Origin: Pasteurella atlantica
GTDB taxonomy: Bacteria > Pseudomonadota > Gammaproteobacteria > Enterobacterales > Pasteurellaceae
Assembly (NCBI RefSeq): GCF_963693435.1
Contig: NZ_OY856306.1
Coordinates: forward strand, 62,001 to 126,000
Reading direction: 5' to 3'
DNA: 64,000 nucleotides
Shown in pieces: positions 49,904 through 59,219 of the stretch. Position numbers and translations under genes: made by a program. Numbering within the stretch: the stretch's first letter is position 1; each line of letters starts with the position of its first letter. Under the pieces are notes generated by a model. That model was not told where the DNA came from and did no database searches. It was given only the letters and a program-made list of their open reading frames with translations.

Positions 49904-50527
49904 CTAAATTAACCACTTCTCAACAACCGTTCTAATTTCTTCTGAAACCTTTTCTAAGCACTGTTCTGCATTAATTTTTATTGCTTTAGAGTTTTGTTCT
50001 ACTAATTCCAAGTAACGTTTTCGAGTACGATAAAAAAAATCGATATGTTGTTGCTCTATCCGATCGAGTTCGCCACGTCCTTTTGCTCTCTCTAAACCAA
50101 TTTTAGGATCAAGATCCAAATAAAGCGTTAAATCGGGTTCAAACTCACCTAAAATGGCATTTTTGATTGTATTGAGCAATGGTTCACTTAATCCTCGCCC
50201 ACCACCTTGATAGGCTAAAGTAGACATATTATGACGGTCACCTACAACCCATATTCCATTGTCTAATGCAGGTTGAATAATGGTTTCTACTAATTGTGTT
50301 CTTGACGCATAAAGCATTAATAATTCTGCTTTATCTGTCGTATATTCTCCTTCAACACCTTCTTTCCAAATTCGGCGTAATGCTTCAGCAATAGGCGTTC
50401 CACCGGGTTCACGAGTAGTAATAAACTGAATATTATGTTTTTGTAAGCTATCTATGACAATTTGCTGTGCATTACTTTTTCCTGCACCTTCCAAACCTTC
50501 AATAACAATAAATTTTCCCTTTAACAT
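49904..50527 (-). CDS. tmk: Thymidylate kinase
   Basis: 207 aa; phosphorylates dTMP. P-loop GLEGAGKSN, the DR(H/Y) motif in VVGDRHNMSTLAYQGGG, and LDLDPKIGLERAKGRGELDRIE are present. One base separates it from mltG. The usual next gene holB is absent; dcuB follows. Confidence 0.97.
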   Translation of the reverse strand: MLKGKFIVIEGLEGAGKSNAQQIVIDSLQKHNIQFITTREPGGTPIAEALRRIWKEGVEGEYTTDKAELLMLYASRTQLVETIIQPALDNGIWVVGDRHNMSTLAYQGGGRGLSEPLLNTIKNAILGEFEPDLTLYLDLDPKIGLERAKGRGELDRIEQQHIDFFYRTRKRYLELVEQNSKAIKINAEQCLEKVSEEIRTVVEKWLI

Positions 50528-50528
50528 T

Positions 50529-51542
50529 TTAATTTCCTTTCTTGGATCTTAACCATTTTAGATATTCTTGCACTGCTTGATTATGTTCTTTAAGTGTACG
50601 ACTAAATTTATGCCCCCCCGTTCCATCTGCCACAAAATATAGATAAGTAGTAGTATCGGGATGAGCAACCGCATTAATTGCTGCTTCGCTTGGCATTGCA
50701 ATAGGCGTTGGAGGCAAGCCTTCTATCACGTAGGTATTATAAGCTGTTGGTTTTCGTAAATCTCTTTTTGTAATGTTGCCTTTATATTTATCTCCCATTC
50801 CATAAATTACGGTTGGGTCGGTTTGTAAACGCATTTTTAAACGTAATCGATTAACAAAAACGGAGGCAATTTGAGGTCGTTCCTCTGCTTTGGCTGTTTC
50901 TTTGTCTATGATAGAAGCAAGAATTAACATTTCATAGGCTGATTTAAGTGGTAAATTTTCATCCCTATTATTCCAAGCGTTATCCAAGATAGTTTTTTGT
51001 CTTTTATAAAGGCGTTGTAATAATGCCAGATCCGTTGAATAAGGAATATAATTATAGGTATTTGGAGCAAACCATCCTTCTAATTTAGAATGTGGAATGC
51101 CTAATAATTTAGCAATTTCTTCTTCTGATTTTCCTTTTAGCGTTTGTTTTAAAAACGAGGCTTGTTTAATTGTTTCTAACCAATCTTTAAATGTTTTTCC
51201 AGAAATAAAACGCAACGAAAGTTGAACTTGTTGATAGCCCGTTATTTGCTCTAATAATTGACCTAATGTTGTTACCTTATCAAGAGAAAATACCCCTGCT
51301 TTAAAATCTTTAAATTTAGGGTCGAAGCGAATAATATAAGGTAATAAAAATGATTTCTTAACAATATGTTGCTGGCTAAGTAAGGTGGCTAATTGTTTAC
51401 TAGAAGTGCCTCTCTCAATAATTAAAAATTGCTGAGGTTTACTTTCAATAGGTTGATTAATAATTTGAAAATAACGATAGCTTACTAATGAGACTAAGCA
51501 AATAGGAAGCAAAAATAAAATAAATATAATTTTTTTTAACAT
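50529..51542 (-). CDS. mltG: Endolytic murein transglycosylase MltG
   Basis: 337 aa inner-membrane anchored lytic transglycosylase that cuts nascent glycan strands. One N-terminal membrane helix (IIFILFLLPICLVSLVSY), a LysM-like region, then the YceG catalytic domain with the Glu in LASIIDKETAKAEERPQIASVFVNRL. First gene of the mltG-tmk pair. Confidence 0.96.
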   Translation of the reverse strand: MLKKIIFILFLLPICLVSLVSYRYFQIINQPIESKPQQFLIIERGTSSKQLATLLSQQHIVKKSFLLPYIIRFDPKFKDFKAGVFSLDKVTTLGQLLEQITGYQQVQLSLRFISGKTFKDWLETIKQASFLKQTLKGKSEEEIAKLLGIPHSKLEGWFAPNTYNYIPYSTDLALLQRLYKRQKTILDNAWNNRDENLPLKSAYEMLILASIIDKETAKAEERPQIASVFVNRLRLKMRLQTDPTVIYGMGDKYKGNITKRDLRKPTAYNTYVIEGLPPTPIAMPSEAAINAVAHPDTTTYLYFVADGTGGHKFSRTLKEHNQAVQEYLKWLRSKKGN

Positions 51543-51631
51543 AACTAAAATGGAAGAATAAATAAATTGATGTAACTATACCAAAAAGCGGTACGATTTT
51601 AAGATTTTTTTGCAAATTTAAGAAAATTAAA

Positions 51632-51707
51632 TGGTGGGGCATGAAGGATTCGAACCTTCGACAAATGGATTAAAAGTCCACTGCTCTACCAACTGAGCTA
51701 ATGCCCC
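51632..51707 (-). tRNA. tRNA-Lys (anticodon TTT), copy 3 of 3
   Basis: 76-nt cloverleaf, GGGGCAT...ATGCCCCACCA on the minus strand, anticodon loop CTTTTAA and encoded CCA. Last of three identical copies in transcription order. Confidence 0.97.
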
Positions 51708-51727
51708 TAATGATATAGAGTAAGAAG

Positions 51728-51803
51728 TGGTGGGGCATGAAGGATTCGAACCTTCGACAAATGGATTAAAAGTCCACTGCTCTACCAACTGAGCTAATGC
51801 CCC
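51728..51803 (-). tRNA. tRNA-Lys (anticodon TTT), copy 2 of 3
   Basis: Identical in sequence to its two neighbours; 20 bases from the next copy. Confidence 0.97.
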
Positions 51804-51838
51804 TTATTAAACTACTAACATAATATAGGGTACGTGAA

Positions 51839-51914
51839 TGGTGGGGCATGAAGGATTCGAACCTTCGACAAATGGATTAAAAGTCCACTGCTCTACCAAC
51901 TGAGCTAATGCCCC
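51839..51914 (-). tRNA. tRNA-Lys (anticodon TTT), copy 1 of 3
   Basis: First copy in the leftward tRNA operon, 21 bases downstream of the promoter -10. The three copies are identical, pointing to recent or maintained tandem duplication, which suits an AT-rich genome with heavy AAA codon use. Confidence 0.97.
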
Positions 51915-51935
51915 GTCACTATTCAACGAGGGGTA

Positions 51936-51963
51936 ATCATACTGATTTTAAAAATCTAATCAA
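51936..51963 (-). promoter_or_regulatory. tRNA-Lys operon promoter
   Basis: On the minus strand: -35 TTGATT (51958-51963), 16-bp spacer, -10 TATGAT (51936-51941), followed by a C-rich discriminator (TACCCC) typical of stable-RNA promoters. Confidence 0.65.
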
Positions 51964-52070
51964 CCCCTTTTTTTAAAATTTTTACATAATTATAGATTAA
52001 CTGGATAGTTTCCACTCGATTTTGTAAATTTTCATAATAATCCTACCGCTTACTTGGTCATTTAGTAAAC

Positions 52071-52613
52071 TTATGCAATTGCCCAAAGCCCACCTAAATG
52101 ACTATACAAAAATTGGTTTAATGCTAATAAAATAAATGCCAATACCATTACAGAAAAATCAAGCATTCCTGTTTTTGGAAGAAAACGGCGAATTAAACCC
52201 AATACGGGCTCTGTAATTTGTGCTACGGTATAATCTAAAGGATGATTACCTTGCGTTACCCAACTCATTAATGCTCGAATTAATGTAGTAAAAAATAAAA
52301 TTTGTCCAAAAGTTTTTAACACACTTAATAAACCAATCAACACCGCTGTGGTAATAGAAATAGTGTCAATAAAGAAAAAATAAAAGAGTGTTACTATCAC
52401 CATCGCAATCAAAATAGCGGCGACATTAATATTTCCACGTAGATTAGGAATAACCTTGCTTACTGGATTAACCAAAGGCTGAGTTAAACGAAGAAGAGAC
52501 TGAGAGATGGGTAGCTGAGGGCTAACTCTACAAAACTCCAACCACGCTCGTAAGATAAGAACAAAACTAAAAAAACTAATCACAATGTTCAAAAGACTAA
52601 TAATAAATTCCAT
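52071..52613 (-). CDS. yggT: YggT family membrane protein
   Basis: 180 aa with two copies of the YggT domain, each a pair of membrane helices with an RxWLxF/RALMSW-type motif (LRAWLEFCRVSP and LIRALMSWVTQGNHPLDY). The ATG at 52613 matches the family N-terminus; a GTG four codons earlier is possible. Related proteins are linked to osmotic or potassium tolerance. The usual proC/yggS neighbours are not here. Confidence 0.85.
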   Translation of the reverse strand: MEFIISLLNIVISFFSFVLILRAWLEFCRVSPQLPISQSLLRLTQPLVNPVSKVIPNLRGNINVAAILIAMVIVTLFYFFFIDTISITTAVLIGLLSVLKTFGQILFFTTLIRALMSWVTQGNHPLDYTVAQITEPVLGLIRRFLPKTGMLDFSVMVLAFILLALNQFLYSHLGGLWAIA

Positions 52614-52789
52614 AAATTTAACCACGCTATAAATTGATATAATATAATCCGTTCAGATTGACATAACTTACACTTTTTGTAAATAGTTTGAATGAACTAA
52701 CCGCTATTCCAAGCATAATATAAGCGGTATGATCCTATCAAAAATTTACAATTTTGTATTATCTTTTTTTCTGATACACTTTTGATATC

Positions 52790-53137
52790 AGGGCAAGAGC
52801 ATTTTAATTTTTACCTAAAAGTAACAAAGCTCTAAAATCATCATCCAATGCAGCCATTTTGAATTTACGTTTCATACTCGCATTACAACTTGTGTCTGTA
52901 ATATTTGTGAAACCAAGCCTTAACTTCTTTATTTAGCTATCTTTGATTACCTTTTAATGACACAACATAATCAGCCCCTTTAGATTGAATTTACTTTTTA
53001 CAGCGTTCAATTCTAGGATCTTTGATAATTCAAAAGTGAGTAATAAAATTATTTGTCATATCAGTAAACATTTTGTTATTCGTTACTGATCTGATCGTAA
53101 AAATAGTATTTCGTTCAATTTAAAATGATCTTGCCCT
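52790..53137 (-). mobile_element. ISAs1-family element, internally deleted relic
   Basis: Bounded by 21-bp terminal inverted repeats with 19 matches (AGGGCAAGA[G/T]CATTTTAA...), at 52790-52810 and 53117-53137. On the minus strand the frame still shows transposase fragments in order: NNFITHF and KDPRIERCKK (N-terminus), SKGADYVVSLKGNQ (centre), and MKRKFKMAALDDDFRALLLLG (C-terminus), broken by several stops. Only 348 bp remain of an element that normally exceeds 1 kb. No target duplication is recognisable. It is non-autonomous. Confidence 0.85.
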
Positions 53138-53232
53138 AAATCTTATATATGATGCAGGATGATCTTGTCCGAACCATAAAAAAACCGCTCATATCTCTAT
53201 AGTATGTGCCCTCGTTTTTGCCCTTTTCTAAG

Positions 53233-53350
53233 TGAGGGATCACTTGAGGGATCATTAAAGGCAGATTGTAATGAAATTTAATGAAACGCTATAAAACTCT
53301 ATGAAATGCACAAAGCCTTGTTATAACTGGCTTTGTGATACTTTATGAAA
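53233..53350. repeat. Phased repeats beside ssrA, possible attachment-site arm
   Basis: TGAGGGATCA occurs twice (53233-53242, 53245-53254). ATGAAA-type units recur at 53271, 53281, 53291 (ATAAAA) and 53301, exactly 10 bp apart, with a fifth at 53345. A 9-bp hairpin (CACAAAGCC/GGCTTTGTG, 53309-53337) lies among them. It adjoins the 3' end of ssrA, a common integration target, so this looks like integrase or excisionase arm sites left by a lost element. No gene is present between yggT and ssrA. Confidence 0.4.
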
Positions 53351-53378
53351 CGTTGGCGAACGTTAAAAAATGATATTC

Positions 53379-53745
53379 TGGTGGAGCTGGGGGGAGTTGA
53401 ACCCCCGTCCGAAATTTCTCTACCGTCAGTACTACATGTTTAGTCTAATCTTTAATTTAACTTACTCACTGCGGATAGACACGCGATAAGTAAGCGAACT
53501 TGGTTTAATTTAATGCTTCGATCCTCAAGTTGCGGCTTCCACACGATCTTGTTTGGTTTTGACTCCTCTTGATCCCCGTCTTACAAGCTAAAGCTAGGGA
53601 GAGAAGGCTCTAAGCAGGTTATTAAGCTGCTAGTGCGTAGTTTTCGTCGTTTGCGACTATTTTTTTGCGGTTTATTTACGAGGCCTACCGCACCTCGACA
53701 TGCACTTTGGGCTTCGCTAATCCCGTCGAATCCTGAATCAGCCCC
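53379..53745 (-). ncRNA. ssrA: tmRNA (ssrA)
   Basis: 367 nt on the minus strand. The ends form the tRNA-Ala-like domain (5' GGGGCTGATTCAGGATTCGAC; 3' GTTCAACTCCCCCCAGCTCCACCA-type end with CCA at 53379-53381). The open frame near 53630-53660 encodes the tag ANDENYALAA followed by TAA. It rescues stalled ribosomes and marks products for proteolysis. Confidence 0.97.
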
Positions 53746-53771
53746 ATTCTTAAAAAATCTTAAGAAAAACA

Positions 53772-53800
53772 ATTCTATCAGAAGCGGTAAGATCTGTAAA
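53772..53800 (-). promoter_or_regulatory. ssrA promoter
   Basis: On the minus strand: -35 TTTACA (53795-53800), 17-bp spacer, -10 TAGAAT (53772-53777). The spacer contains an uptake-signal core (53782-53788), so competence sequence and promoter overlap. Confidence 0.6.
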
Positions 53801-53862
53801 CTTTTTTGCAATTTTGTTTTCTATGTTAATATAGCTACTTGATTGCAAATTAAGGAAATAGA

Positions 53863-54771
53863 ATGAGTGATACCCAAGAAACTAAATTACTTGAAGCAAA
53901 AGAAAAACATTTACCTGCAAAACGTGATGATTTTGCAAACAGTATGTTAATTCCTCAAGGTAATTTGGATAGTTATATTCGTATGGCTAATCAATATCCT
54001 GTTTTAACCGCTGAAGAAGAAAAAGAGCTAGCAGAACGCTTATACTATGATGAAGATATTGAAGCAGCAAAACAATTAATCCTTTCTCATCTTCGCTTTG
54101 TGGTACATATTGCTCGTGGTTATATGGGCTATGGTTTACCACTGGCAGATTTAATTCAAGAGGGCAATATTGGATTGATGAAGGCAGTAAAACGTTTTAA
54201 TCCTGAAGTAGGCGTTCGTTTAGTTTCTTTTGCCGTACATTGGGTAAAAGCAGAAATTCACGAATATGTACTGAAAAATTGGCGAATTGTAAAAGTTGCC
54301 ACCACCAAAGCACAACGTAAATTATTCTTTAATTTACGTAAAAATAAACACCGTTTAGCGTGGTTTAATGAAGAAGAAGTTAAGCACGTTGCTAATGAGT
54401 TAGGAGTACAGCCTTCTGATGTGAAAGAAATGGAATCTCGTATGACGGGTCAAGATATGGGATTTGATTTACCTACCAATGAAGATAGTGATGAGGCTTA
54501 TGTTCCTTCTATGTATTTGGAAGATGATAACTCTAATTTTGCTGATGATATTGAAGATGAGCAATATAGCGGACAAGCAACAGCCAAACTTGCCTATGCG
54601 TTAGCGACTTTAGATGAGAGAAGTCAAGAAATCATTAAAACTCGTTGGTTAGACGACAATAAAGCAACATTACAAGATTTAGCAGATAAATACAGTATTT
54701 CTGCGGAAAGAGTACGTCAGCTAGAAGCGGCAGCACTGAAGAAAATTAAACAAGCTATTACATTAGAGTAG
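53863..54771 (+). CDS. rpoH: Heat-shock sigma factor RpoH
   Basis: 302 aa sigma-32. Region 2 ([60 protein letters not shown] segment) and the RpoH box ([20 protein letters not shown]-like) are highly conserved. Region 4 ends [20 protein letters not shown]. The N-terminus is about 18 residues longer than in E. coli. AAGGAA precedes the ATG. Confidence 0.98.
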   Translation: MSDTQETKLLEAKEKHLPAKRDDFANSMLIPQGNLDSYIRMANQYPVLTAEEEKELAERLYYDEDIEAAKQLILSHLRFVVHIARGYMGYGLPLADLIQEGNIGLMKAVKRFNPEVGVRLVSFAVHWVKAEIHEYVLKNWRIVKVATTKAQRKLFFNLRKNKHRLAWFNEEEVKHVANELGVQPSDVKEMESRMTGQDMGFDLPTNEDSDEAYVPSMYLEDDNSNFADDIEDEQYSGQATAKLAYALATLDERSQEIIKTRWLDDNKATLQDLADKYSISAERVRQLEAAALKKIKQAITLE

Positions 54772-54776
54772 TGTTG

Positions 54777-54830
54777 AAGCGGTAATATATTATTCAAAAT
54801 TTGCAAATTTTGATCAAAATGTTACCGCTT
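54777..54830. terminator. Inverted pair of uptake-signal cores after rpoH
   Basis: AAGCGGTAA (54777-54785) and TTACCGCTT (54822-54830) are exact complements with an AT-rich interior of 36 bases including TTTGCAAA. Paired uptake signals commonly act as terminators in this family. The loop is large, so strength is uncertain. Confidence 0.6.
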
Positions 54831-54918
54831 GGTTTATTTTTATACCCAATAAAAATGGGAACTCATTCCACAATAACTCATCCAAGCAAAACCAATCTTA
54901 AACGATTAAGGAGTACCA

Positions 54919-55632
54919 ATGAAATTGCAAAAATATCTTATTATCTTACCGCTTATAATTGCTAGTTTTAGTGCTTTAGCACAAGAAAAAAAGAGTAATG
55001 ATGAGTATAAATCCACTTTCCAGTTTTCTACTGAAGTGCGTCGTACGGTGGATAAAGATTTAATGTCTGCTTCTGTGTACAGTCGTAAAACAGGAAAATC
55101 TTTAGTTGAATTAAGAGCCTTTGTTTCTAAAAATTTAAATGAAGTACTGGAACTAGCAAAGAAATACCCAACCATTGAAGTGGAAGCAACAGGTATCCAA
55201 AACTATCCTCATTACAAAAAAGAAAAAGTAAAAGGATGGGAAGCTCAAGGAGATATTCGATTTAAAAGTAAAGATTTTGAGGCAATGGAAAAATTACTTA
55301 ATGGGCTAGGTGATGAAATTGCATTAAACTCTATCGATTTTAGTGTTTCTCCTGAAAAGCGTGCAGTGTTAGAAGATGAAATGACGGCGGAGATGATCAA
55401 AAAATTACAGCATAAAGCAGAAATTATTAAAAAAGGATTAAATGCGGAAAGTTATCTTTTAGTTAACATTCAATTAGATAGCGTTAATAATACGCCTAGA
55501 CTTTATCGTGGTCAAATGGCACAAATGACTTATGCTTCAAAATCAAGTTTTCAAGATGAAGATAGCTTACCACTAGAAGCGGGGAAAGAAACCATTATTA
55601 GTCACGCCTCTGGAACAGTAAAGTTTAAATAG
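54919..55632 (+). CDS. SIMPL domain (DUF541) secreted protein
   Basis: 237 aa. A Sec signal peptide (MKLQKYLIILPLIIASFSALA) is followed by a SIMPL/DUF541 domain spanning the mature protein. These are periplasmic or surface proteins, BP26-like, some linked to oxidative stress; the exact role is unknown. AAGGAG precedes the ATG. Single-gene unit between rpoH and a convergent ABC gene. Confidence 0.88.
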   Translation: MKLQKYLIILPLIIASFSALAQEKKSNDEYKSTFQFSTEVRRTVDKDLMSASVYSRKTGKSLVELRAFVSKNLNEVLELAKKYPTIEVEATGIQNYPHYKKEKVKGWEAQGDIRFKSKDFEAMEKLLNGLGDEIALNSIDFSVSPEKRAVLEDEMTAEMIKKLQHKAEIIKKGLNAESYLLVNIQLDSVNNTPRLYRGQMAQMTYASKSSFQDEDSLPLEAGKETIISHASGTVKFK

Positions 55633-55722
55633 TTGCGTATCAGATAAATTAAAAACAGCAAATGGTATAAATAAACCGATTTGCTGTTTGTAAATTTTGA
55701 TAAGAAAGTAACCGCTTACTTG

Positions 55723-57318
55723 TTATAGATTAGACGCCTTAATTAAACGTTGAGTATAAGGGTGCTGAGGGTTATGGAAGATTTGTTGTGTATCTCCACT
55801 TTCGACGACTTCACCTTGTTGCATTACCATTACGTGATTACTTAATGCTTTAACCACAGACAAATCGTGACTAATAAATAAATAGCTCAAATCATATTTT
55901 TTCTGCAAGCTGTTTAATAATTCAATCACCGTTAATTGCGTTGAGCGGTCAAGCGCAGAGGTGGGTTCATCAAGTAAGACAAACTTTGGTTCTAAAATCA
56001 TTGCTCGAGCAATAGCAATACGCTGACGTTGTCCTCCTGAAAATTCGTGAGGGTAACGGTTAATCATAGAAGGCGATAAGTTAACCTCTTCTAACATTTT
56101 CATTACTCGTTCACGGCGTTCTTGTTTACTCATTTTAGGAAAATGAACCAATAATCCCTCGCCAATAATTTCTCCTACTGTTAAACGAGGAGAAAGGGAA
56201 TTAAAGGGGTCTTGGAAGACCATTTGCATATCTTTTTTCAGCGCTTGGCGATCTTCTTTTGAAAGTAATGGAATATCACGGTTATCAAAATAAATATCAC
56301 CTTGATAATCTAAAATTTGCATTACAGCACGCCCAAGAGTAGATTTTCCAGAACCTGATTCGCCCACAATACCCAGCGTTTCCCCTTTTTTGAGGTTTAA
56401 AGAGATATTTTTAACGGCATTAAATACTTTTTTAGGTTTACCAAACCAAGAGCGTTGTACGATGTAATCTACGTCTACATTTTTAAGCACGATCAGATCC
56501 TTCGCATTTTCATCTGGTGCAGGTTTTAAGGTGTCAGGAATAGGATTAAGTAATTCTTGAGTATAGGAATGTTGAGGATTATTAAATACTTCGTCTGTAT
56601 CACCTCGCTCAATAATTTTTCCATTTTGCATCACACAGACATTATCGCTGTAATTATGCACAAGGCGTAGGTCGTGTGAAATTAAGATGATTGCCATCCC
56701 CATCTCTTTTTGAAGATCCATTATTAAATCAAGAATTTCAGCTTGAGTTGTAACATCAAGAGCAGTAGTAGGTTCATCAGCAATCAATAAATCTGGTTTA
56801 TTAATAATTGCCATTGCAATCATAATTCTTTGTAGTTGACCACCAGAGAATTCGTGTGGATAGCAATCCATTTTTTTCTCTGCATCGGGAATTTTTACAA
56901 TATTTAAGGTGTCTAGCGTTAATTGTTTGGCTTCTTTTTTAGAAAGTTGGGGTTGGTGGGTCATCACAGATTCCACGATCTGAGAACCAATTCGCATAAA
57001 CGGATTCAATGACGTCATTGGTTCTTGGAAAATCATTCCAATACGCCCACCACGTAAATCACGCATTGCTTTTTCTGAAAGGGTTAAAATTGATTTATCT
57101 TCAAAAATAATTTCAGCGTTATCACCATAAGAGACGATATTTTCAGGTAACAGTTGCATAATAGACATAGAGGTAACAGATTTTCCTGAACCTGATTCTC
57201 CAACAATGCCCAATGTCTGTCCTTTTTCTACCTCAAAAGAGATACCTTGCACTGCGTGTACTAATGCATCATCAGTCTTCAGGTAAACATTTAAGTTTTT
57301 CACTTCAAGTAATTTCAT
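55723..57318 (-). CDS. Peptide ABC transporter, double ATP-binding protein (YejF-like)
   Basis: 531 aa with two complete ABC domains: Walker A GESGSGKSV and GESGSGKST, signature FSGGQLQR and FSGGQRQR, and Walker B LLIADEPTTALD and FVLLDEPTSALD. The tandem layout and length match YejF of the oligopeptide/microcin C importer. No yejA, yejB or yejE gene is next to it, so its membrane partners must be encoded elsewhere. Confidence 0.88.
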   Translation of the reverse strand: MKLLEVKNLNVYLKTDDALVHAVQGISFEVEKGQTLGIVGESGSGKSVTSMSIMQLLPENIVSYGDNAEIIFEDKSILTLSEKAMRDLRGGRIGMIFQEPMTSLNPFMRIGSQIVESVMTHQPQLSKKEAKQLTLDTLNIVKIPDAEKKMDCYPHEFSGGQLQRIMIAMAIINKPDLLIADEPTTALDVTTQAEILDLIMDLQKEMGMAIILISHDLRLVHNYSDNVCVMQNGKIIERGDTDEVFNNPQHSYTQELLNPIPDTLKPAPDENAKDLIVLKNVDVDYIVQRSWFGKPKKVFNAVKNISLNLKKGETLGIVGESGSGKSTLGRAVMQILDYQGDIYFDNRDIPLLSKEDRQALKKDMQMVFQDPFNSLSPRLTVGEIIGEGLLVHFPKMSKQERRERVMKMLEEVNLSPSMINRYPHEFSGGQRQRIAIARAMILEPKFVLLDEPTSALDRSTQLTVIELLNSLQKKYDLSYLFISHDLSVVKALSNHVMVMQQGEVVESGDTQQIFHNPQHPYTQRLIKASNL

Positions 57319-57605
57319 TTTTATATCCTGTAAATTTGCATTAAATTATATTTTTATTGTTTATCTTTTGGATTCAATACATTTTGCAATAGCACAAATG
57401 ATGATATCAAAACAACATTTCTACTACAAAAAAATCATTTTGTAAATAGATAAAATTAAAGCTGATGGAGTAATGATGTGTTGTATTTATAAGCAAAAAT
57501 AAGATAAAACGAGAGTTATGCTCAAAATATGTTATTTTTTGCTTGTTTTTTATTATAAAAAACGATAATTTACGTAAGTTTTTTTATTATTAGGAGGTTT
57601 AAATT

Positions 57606-59156
57606 ATGTCGGAAGTGACTATTGATAATAAGATTAATCCTAAGGTGTTAAATCACCCAGCGGGATTATTTGTGTTATTTTTTACTGAAATGTGGGAACG
57701 TTTTAGTTACTACGGAATGCGTGCATTGTTAGTACTTTTCTTAGTTTCAGCCCTTGATGAAGGTGGTTGGGCTTGGTCTCGTGAAGATGCGGGTGTGTTA
57801 TATGCGTGGTACAGCTCATTAGTTTATTTTACACCCTTAATTGGGGGTTATATTGCTGACCGCTTAACGGGTGCAAGAGTTGCCATTGTTGGTGGTGCAT
57901 TTTTAATGACCTTAGGGCATTTATCTCTTGCCTTCGAATTTATGGGGCAATGGTCATTCTATCTTGGTTTAACCTTGCTTGTATTAGGTAACGGTCTATT
58001 TAAGCCAAATATCTCGACAATGGTCGGTGATCTTTACAAAAAAGAATCGAAAAAAGACAGTGCTTATACCATTTTCTATATGGGTATTAACGCAGGTGCA
58101 TTTTTAGGTATTATGCTTTGTGGTTATGTAGGTGAAACTGTGGGTTGGTCTTACGGCTTCGGTTTAGCGGGTATCTTTATGTTATTCGGTTTACTTCAAT
58201 TCTACTTCTCAAAAGCATTATTCGGTCAAATCGGTTCACTGCACAAAAAAGTCGTTGCTGAAAATGCAGAAAGCAAAGAAGTAACAAAAGAATCTCTTAC
58301 TGGAACAGAAAAAGATCGTTTAATTGCAGTAGGTGTATTTGCATTATTCACTATTGTATTCTGGTGGGCATTTGAGCAAGCGGGTTCATCAATGACCATC
58401 TTTGCAAAAGACTATACACAACGTGTTTTAACGGGTGAGTGGGCGACTATCTTTGTATGGGCAAACTTCTTCTTAACGGTTGTACCAGTGATTATTGTCA
58501 CTTGGGTTTTAGGTTTATTAGTTAAACAAACTTTCTCAAAAATTGCACTATCAAACAGTTTCTTAATGACCAGTTTTGTGATTATTTGGGGGATTGTGAT
58601 TTGGAAATTATACGGTGAATTTAGCTCAACGGATCAAATTGAAGTACCTGCTTCTTGGTTTGGTATTTTAAATTCATTCTTTATTATCGCATTTGCACCA
58701 TTAGTTTCTAAAATTTGGGATACTAAATTTAATCCATCAGGTCCAATGAAATTCGCAATTGCAATGATCTTACTCGCAGCAGGTTTTGGTTTCTTAGCTT
58801 ATGGTTCAATGAGTATTAAATCAGGTGTTGCAGAGGCATCAGTTTCAATGTTCTGGTTAATTGCAGCTTACTTCTTACATACAATGGGCGAATTATGTTT
58901 ATCACCAATCGGCTTATCTTATGTAAGTAAATTATCACCAAAACGTTTCGTAGGCTTAATGTTCGGTGTTTGGTTGTTTGCCGCATTTATCGGTAATTTA
59001 TTATCAGGTTACACTGCAAGCTCAATCGATGCATTAAATGAAATGATGGGATTATCAGGCTTCTTCTTGCTATTTACATTAATTCCAGTAGGTGCAGCAG
59101 TGATTATCGTATTAATGTCTAAATTCTTGAAAAAACGTATGCACGGCGTACACTAA
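57606..59156 (+). CDS. POT-family proton-coupled peptide transporter
   Basis: 516 aa with about fourteen membrane segments. POT signatures: FFTEMWERFSYYGMRALLVLFL near the N-terminus (with the ExxER-type motif), DRLTGARVAIVGG and GNGLFKPNISTMVGDLY. It imports di- and tripeptides. A good AGGAGG lies upstream, after a 287-base gap with no other gene. Next to the YejF-like ATPase, hinting at a peptide-uptake locus. Confidence 0.93.
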   Translation: MSEVTIDNKINPKVLNHPAGLFVLFFTEMWERFSYYGMRALLVLFLVSALDEGGWAWSREDAGVLYAWYSSLVYFTPLIGGYIADRLTGARVAIVGGAFLMTLGHLSLAFEFMGQWSFYLGLTLLVLGNGLFKPNISTMVGDLYKKESKKDSAYTIFYMGINAGAFLGIMLCGYVGETVGWSYGFGLAGIFMLFGLLQFYFSKALFGQIGSLHKKVVAENAESKEVTKESLTGTEKDRLIAVGVFALFTIVFWWAFEQAGSSMTIFAKDYTQRVLTGEWATIFVWANFFLTVVPVIIVTWVLGLLVKQTFSKIALSNSFLMTSFVIIWGIVIWKLYGEFSSTDQIEVPASWFGILNSFFIIAFAPLVSKIWDTKFNPSGPMKFAIAMILLAAGFGFLAYGSMSIKSGVAEASVSMFWLIAAYFLHTMGELCLSPIGLSYVSKLSPKRFVGLMFGVWLFAAFIGNLLSGYTASSIDALNEMMGLSGFFLLFTLIPVGAAVIIVLMSKFLKKRMHGVH

Positions 59157-59182
59157 TTAAAGGATTAGTAAAATCTTATGAA

Positions 59183-59205
59183 AAACCCACCGCTTTGGTG
59201 GGTTT
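59183..59205 (+). terminator. Terminator after the peptide transporter gene
   Basis: Stem AAACCCACC/GGTGGGTTT with a 5-nt loop and a following T-run (TTTTTTTA overall). The A-run on the left makes it partly bidirectional for the convergent TRIC gene. Confidence 0.85.
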
Positions 59206-59219
59206 TTTTATGGATATTT

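Noticed and set aside
53120-53260. A 39-codon frame on the minus strand before the IS relic (starting MIPQVIPHLEKG)
   Set aside because: No ribosome site, no recognisable similarity, and it runs through the direct repeats and the IS end; probably chance.
53581-53842. Open frames of 69-76 codons in the ssrA region
   Set aside because: They overlap the tmRNA gene on one or other strand and are explained by it.
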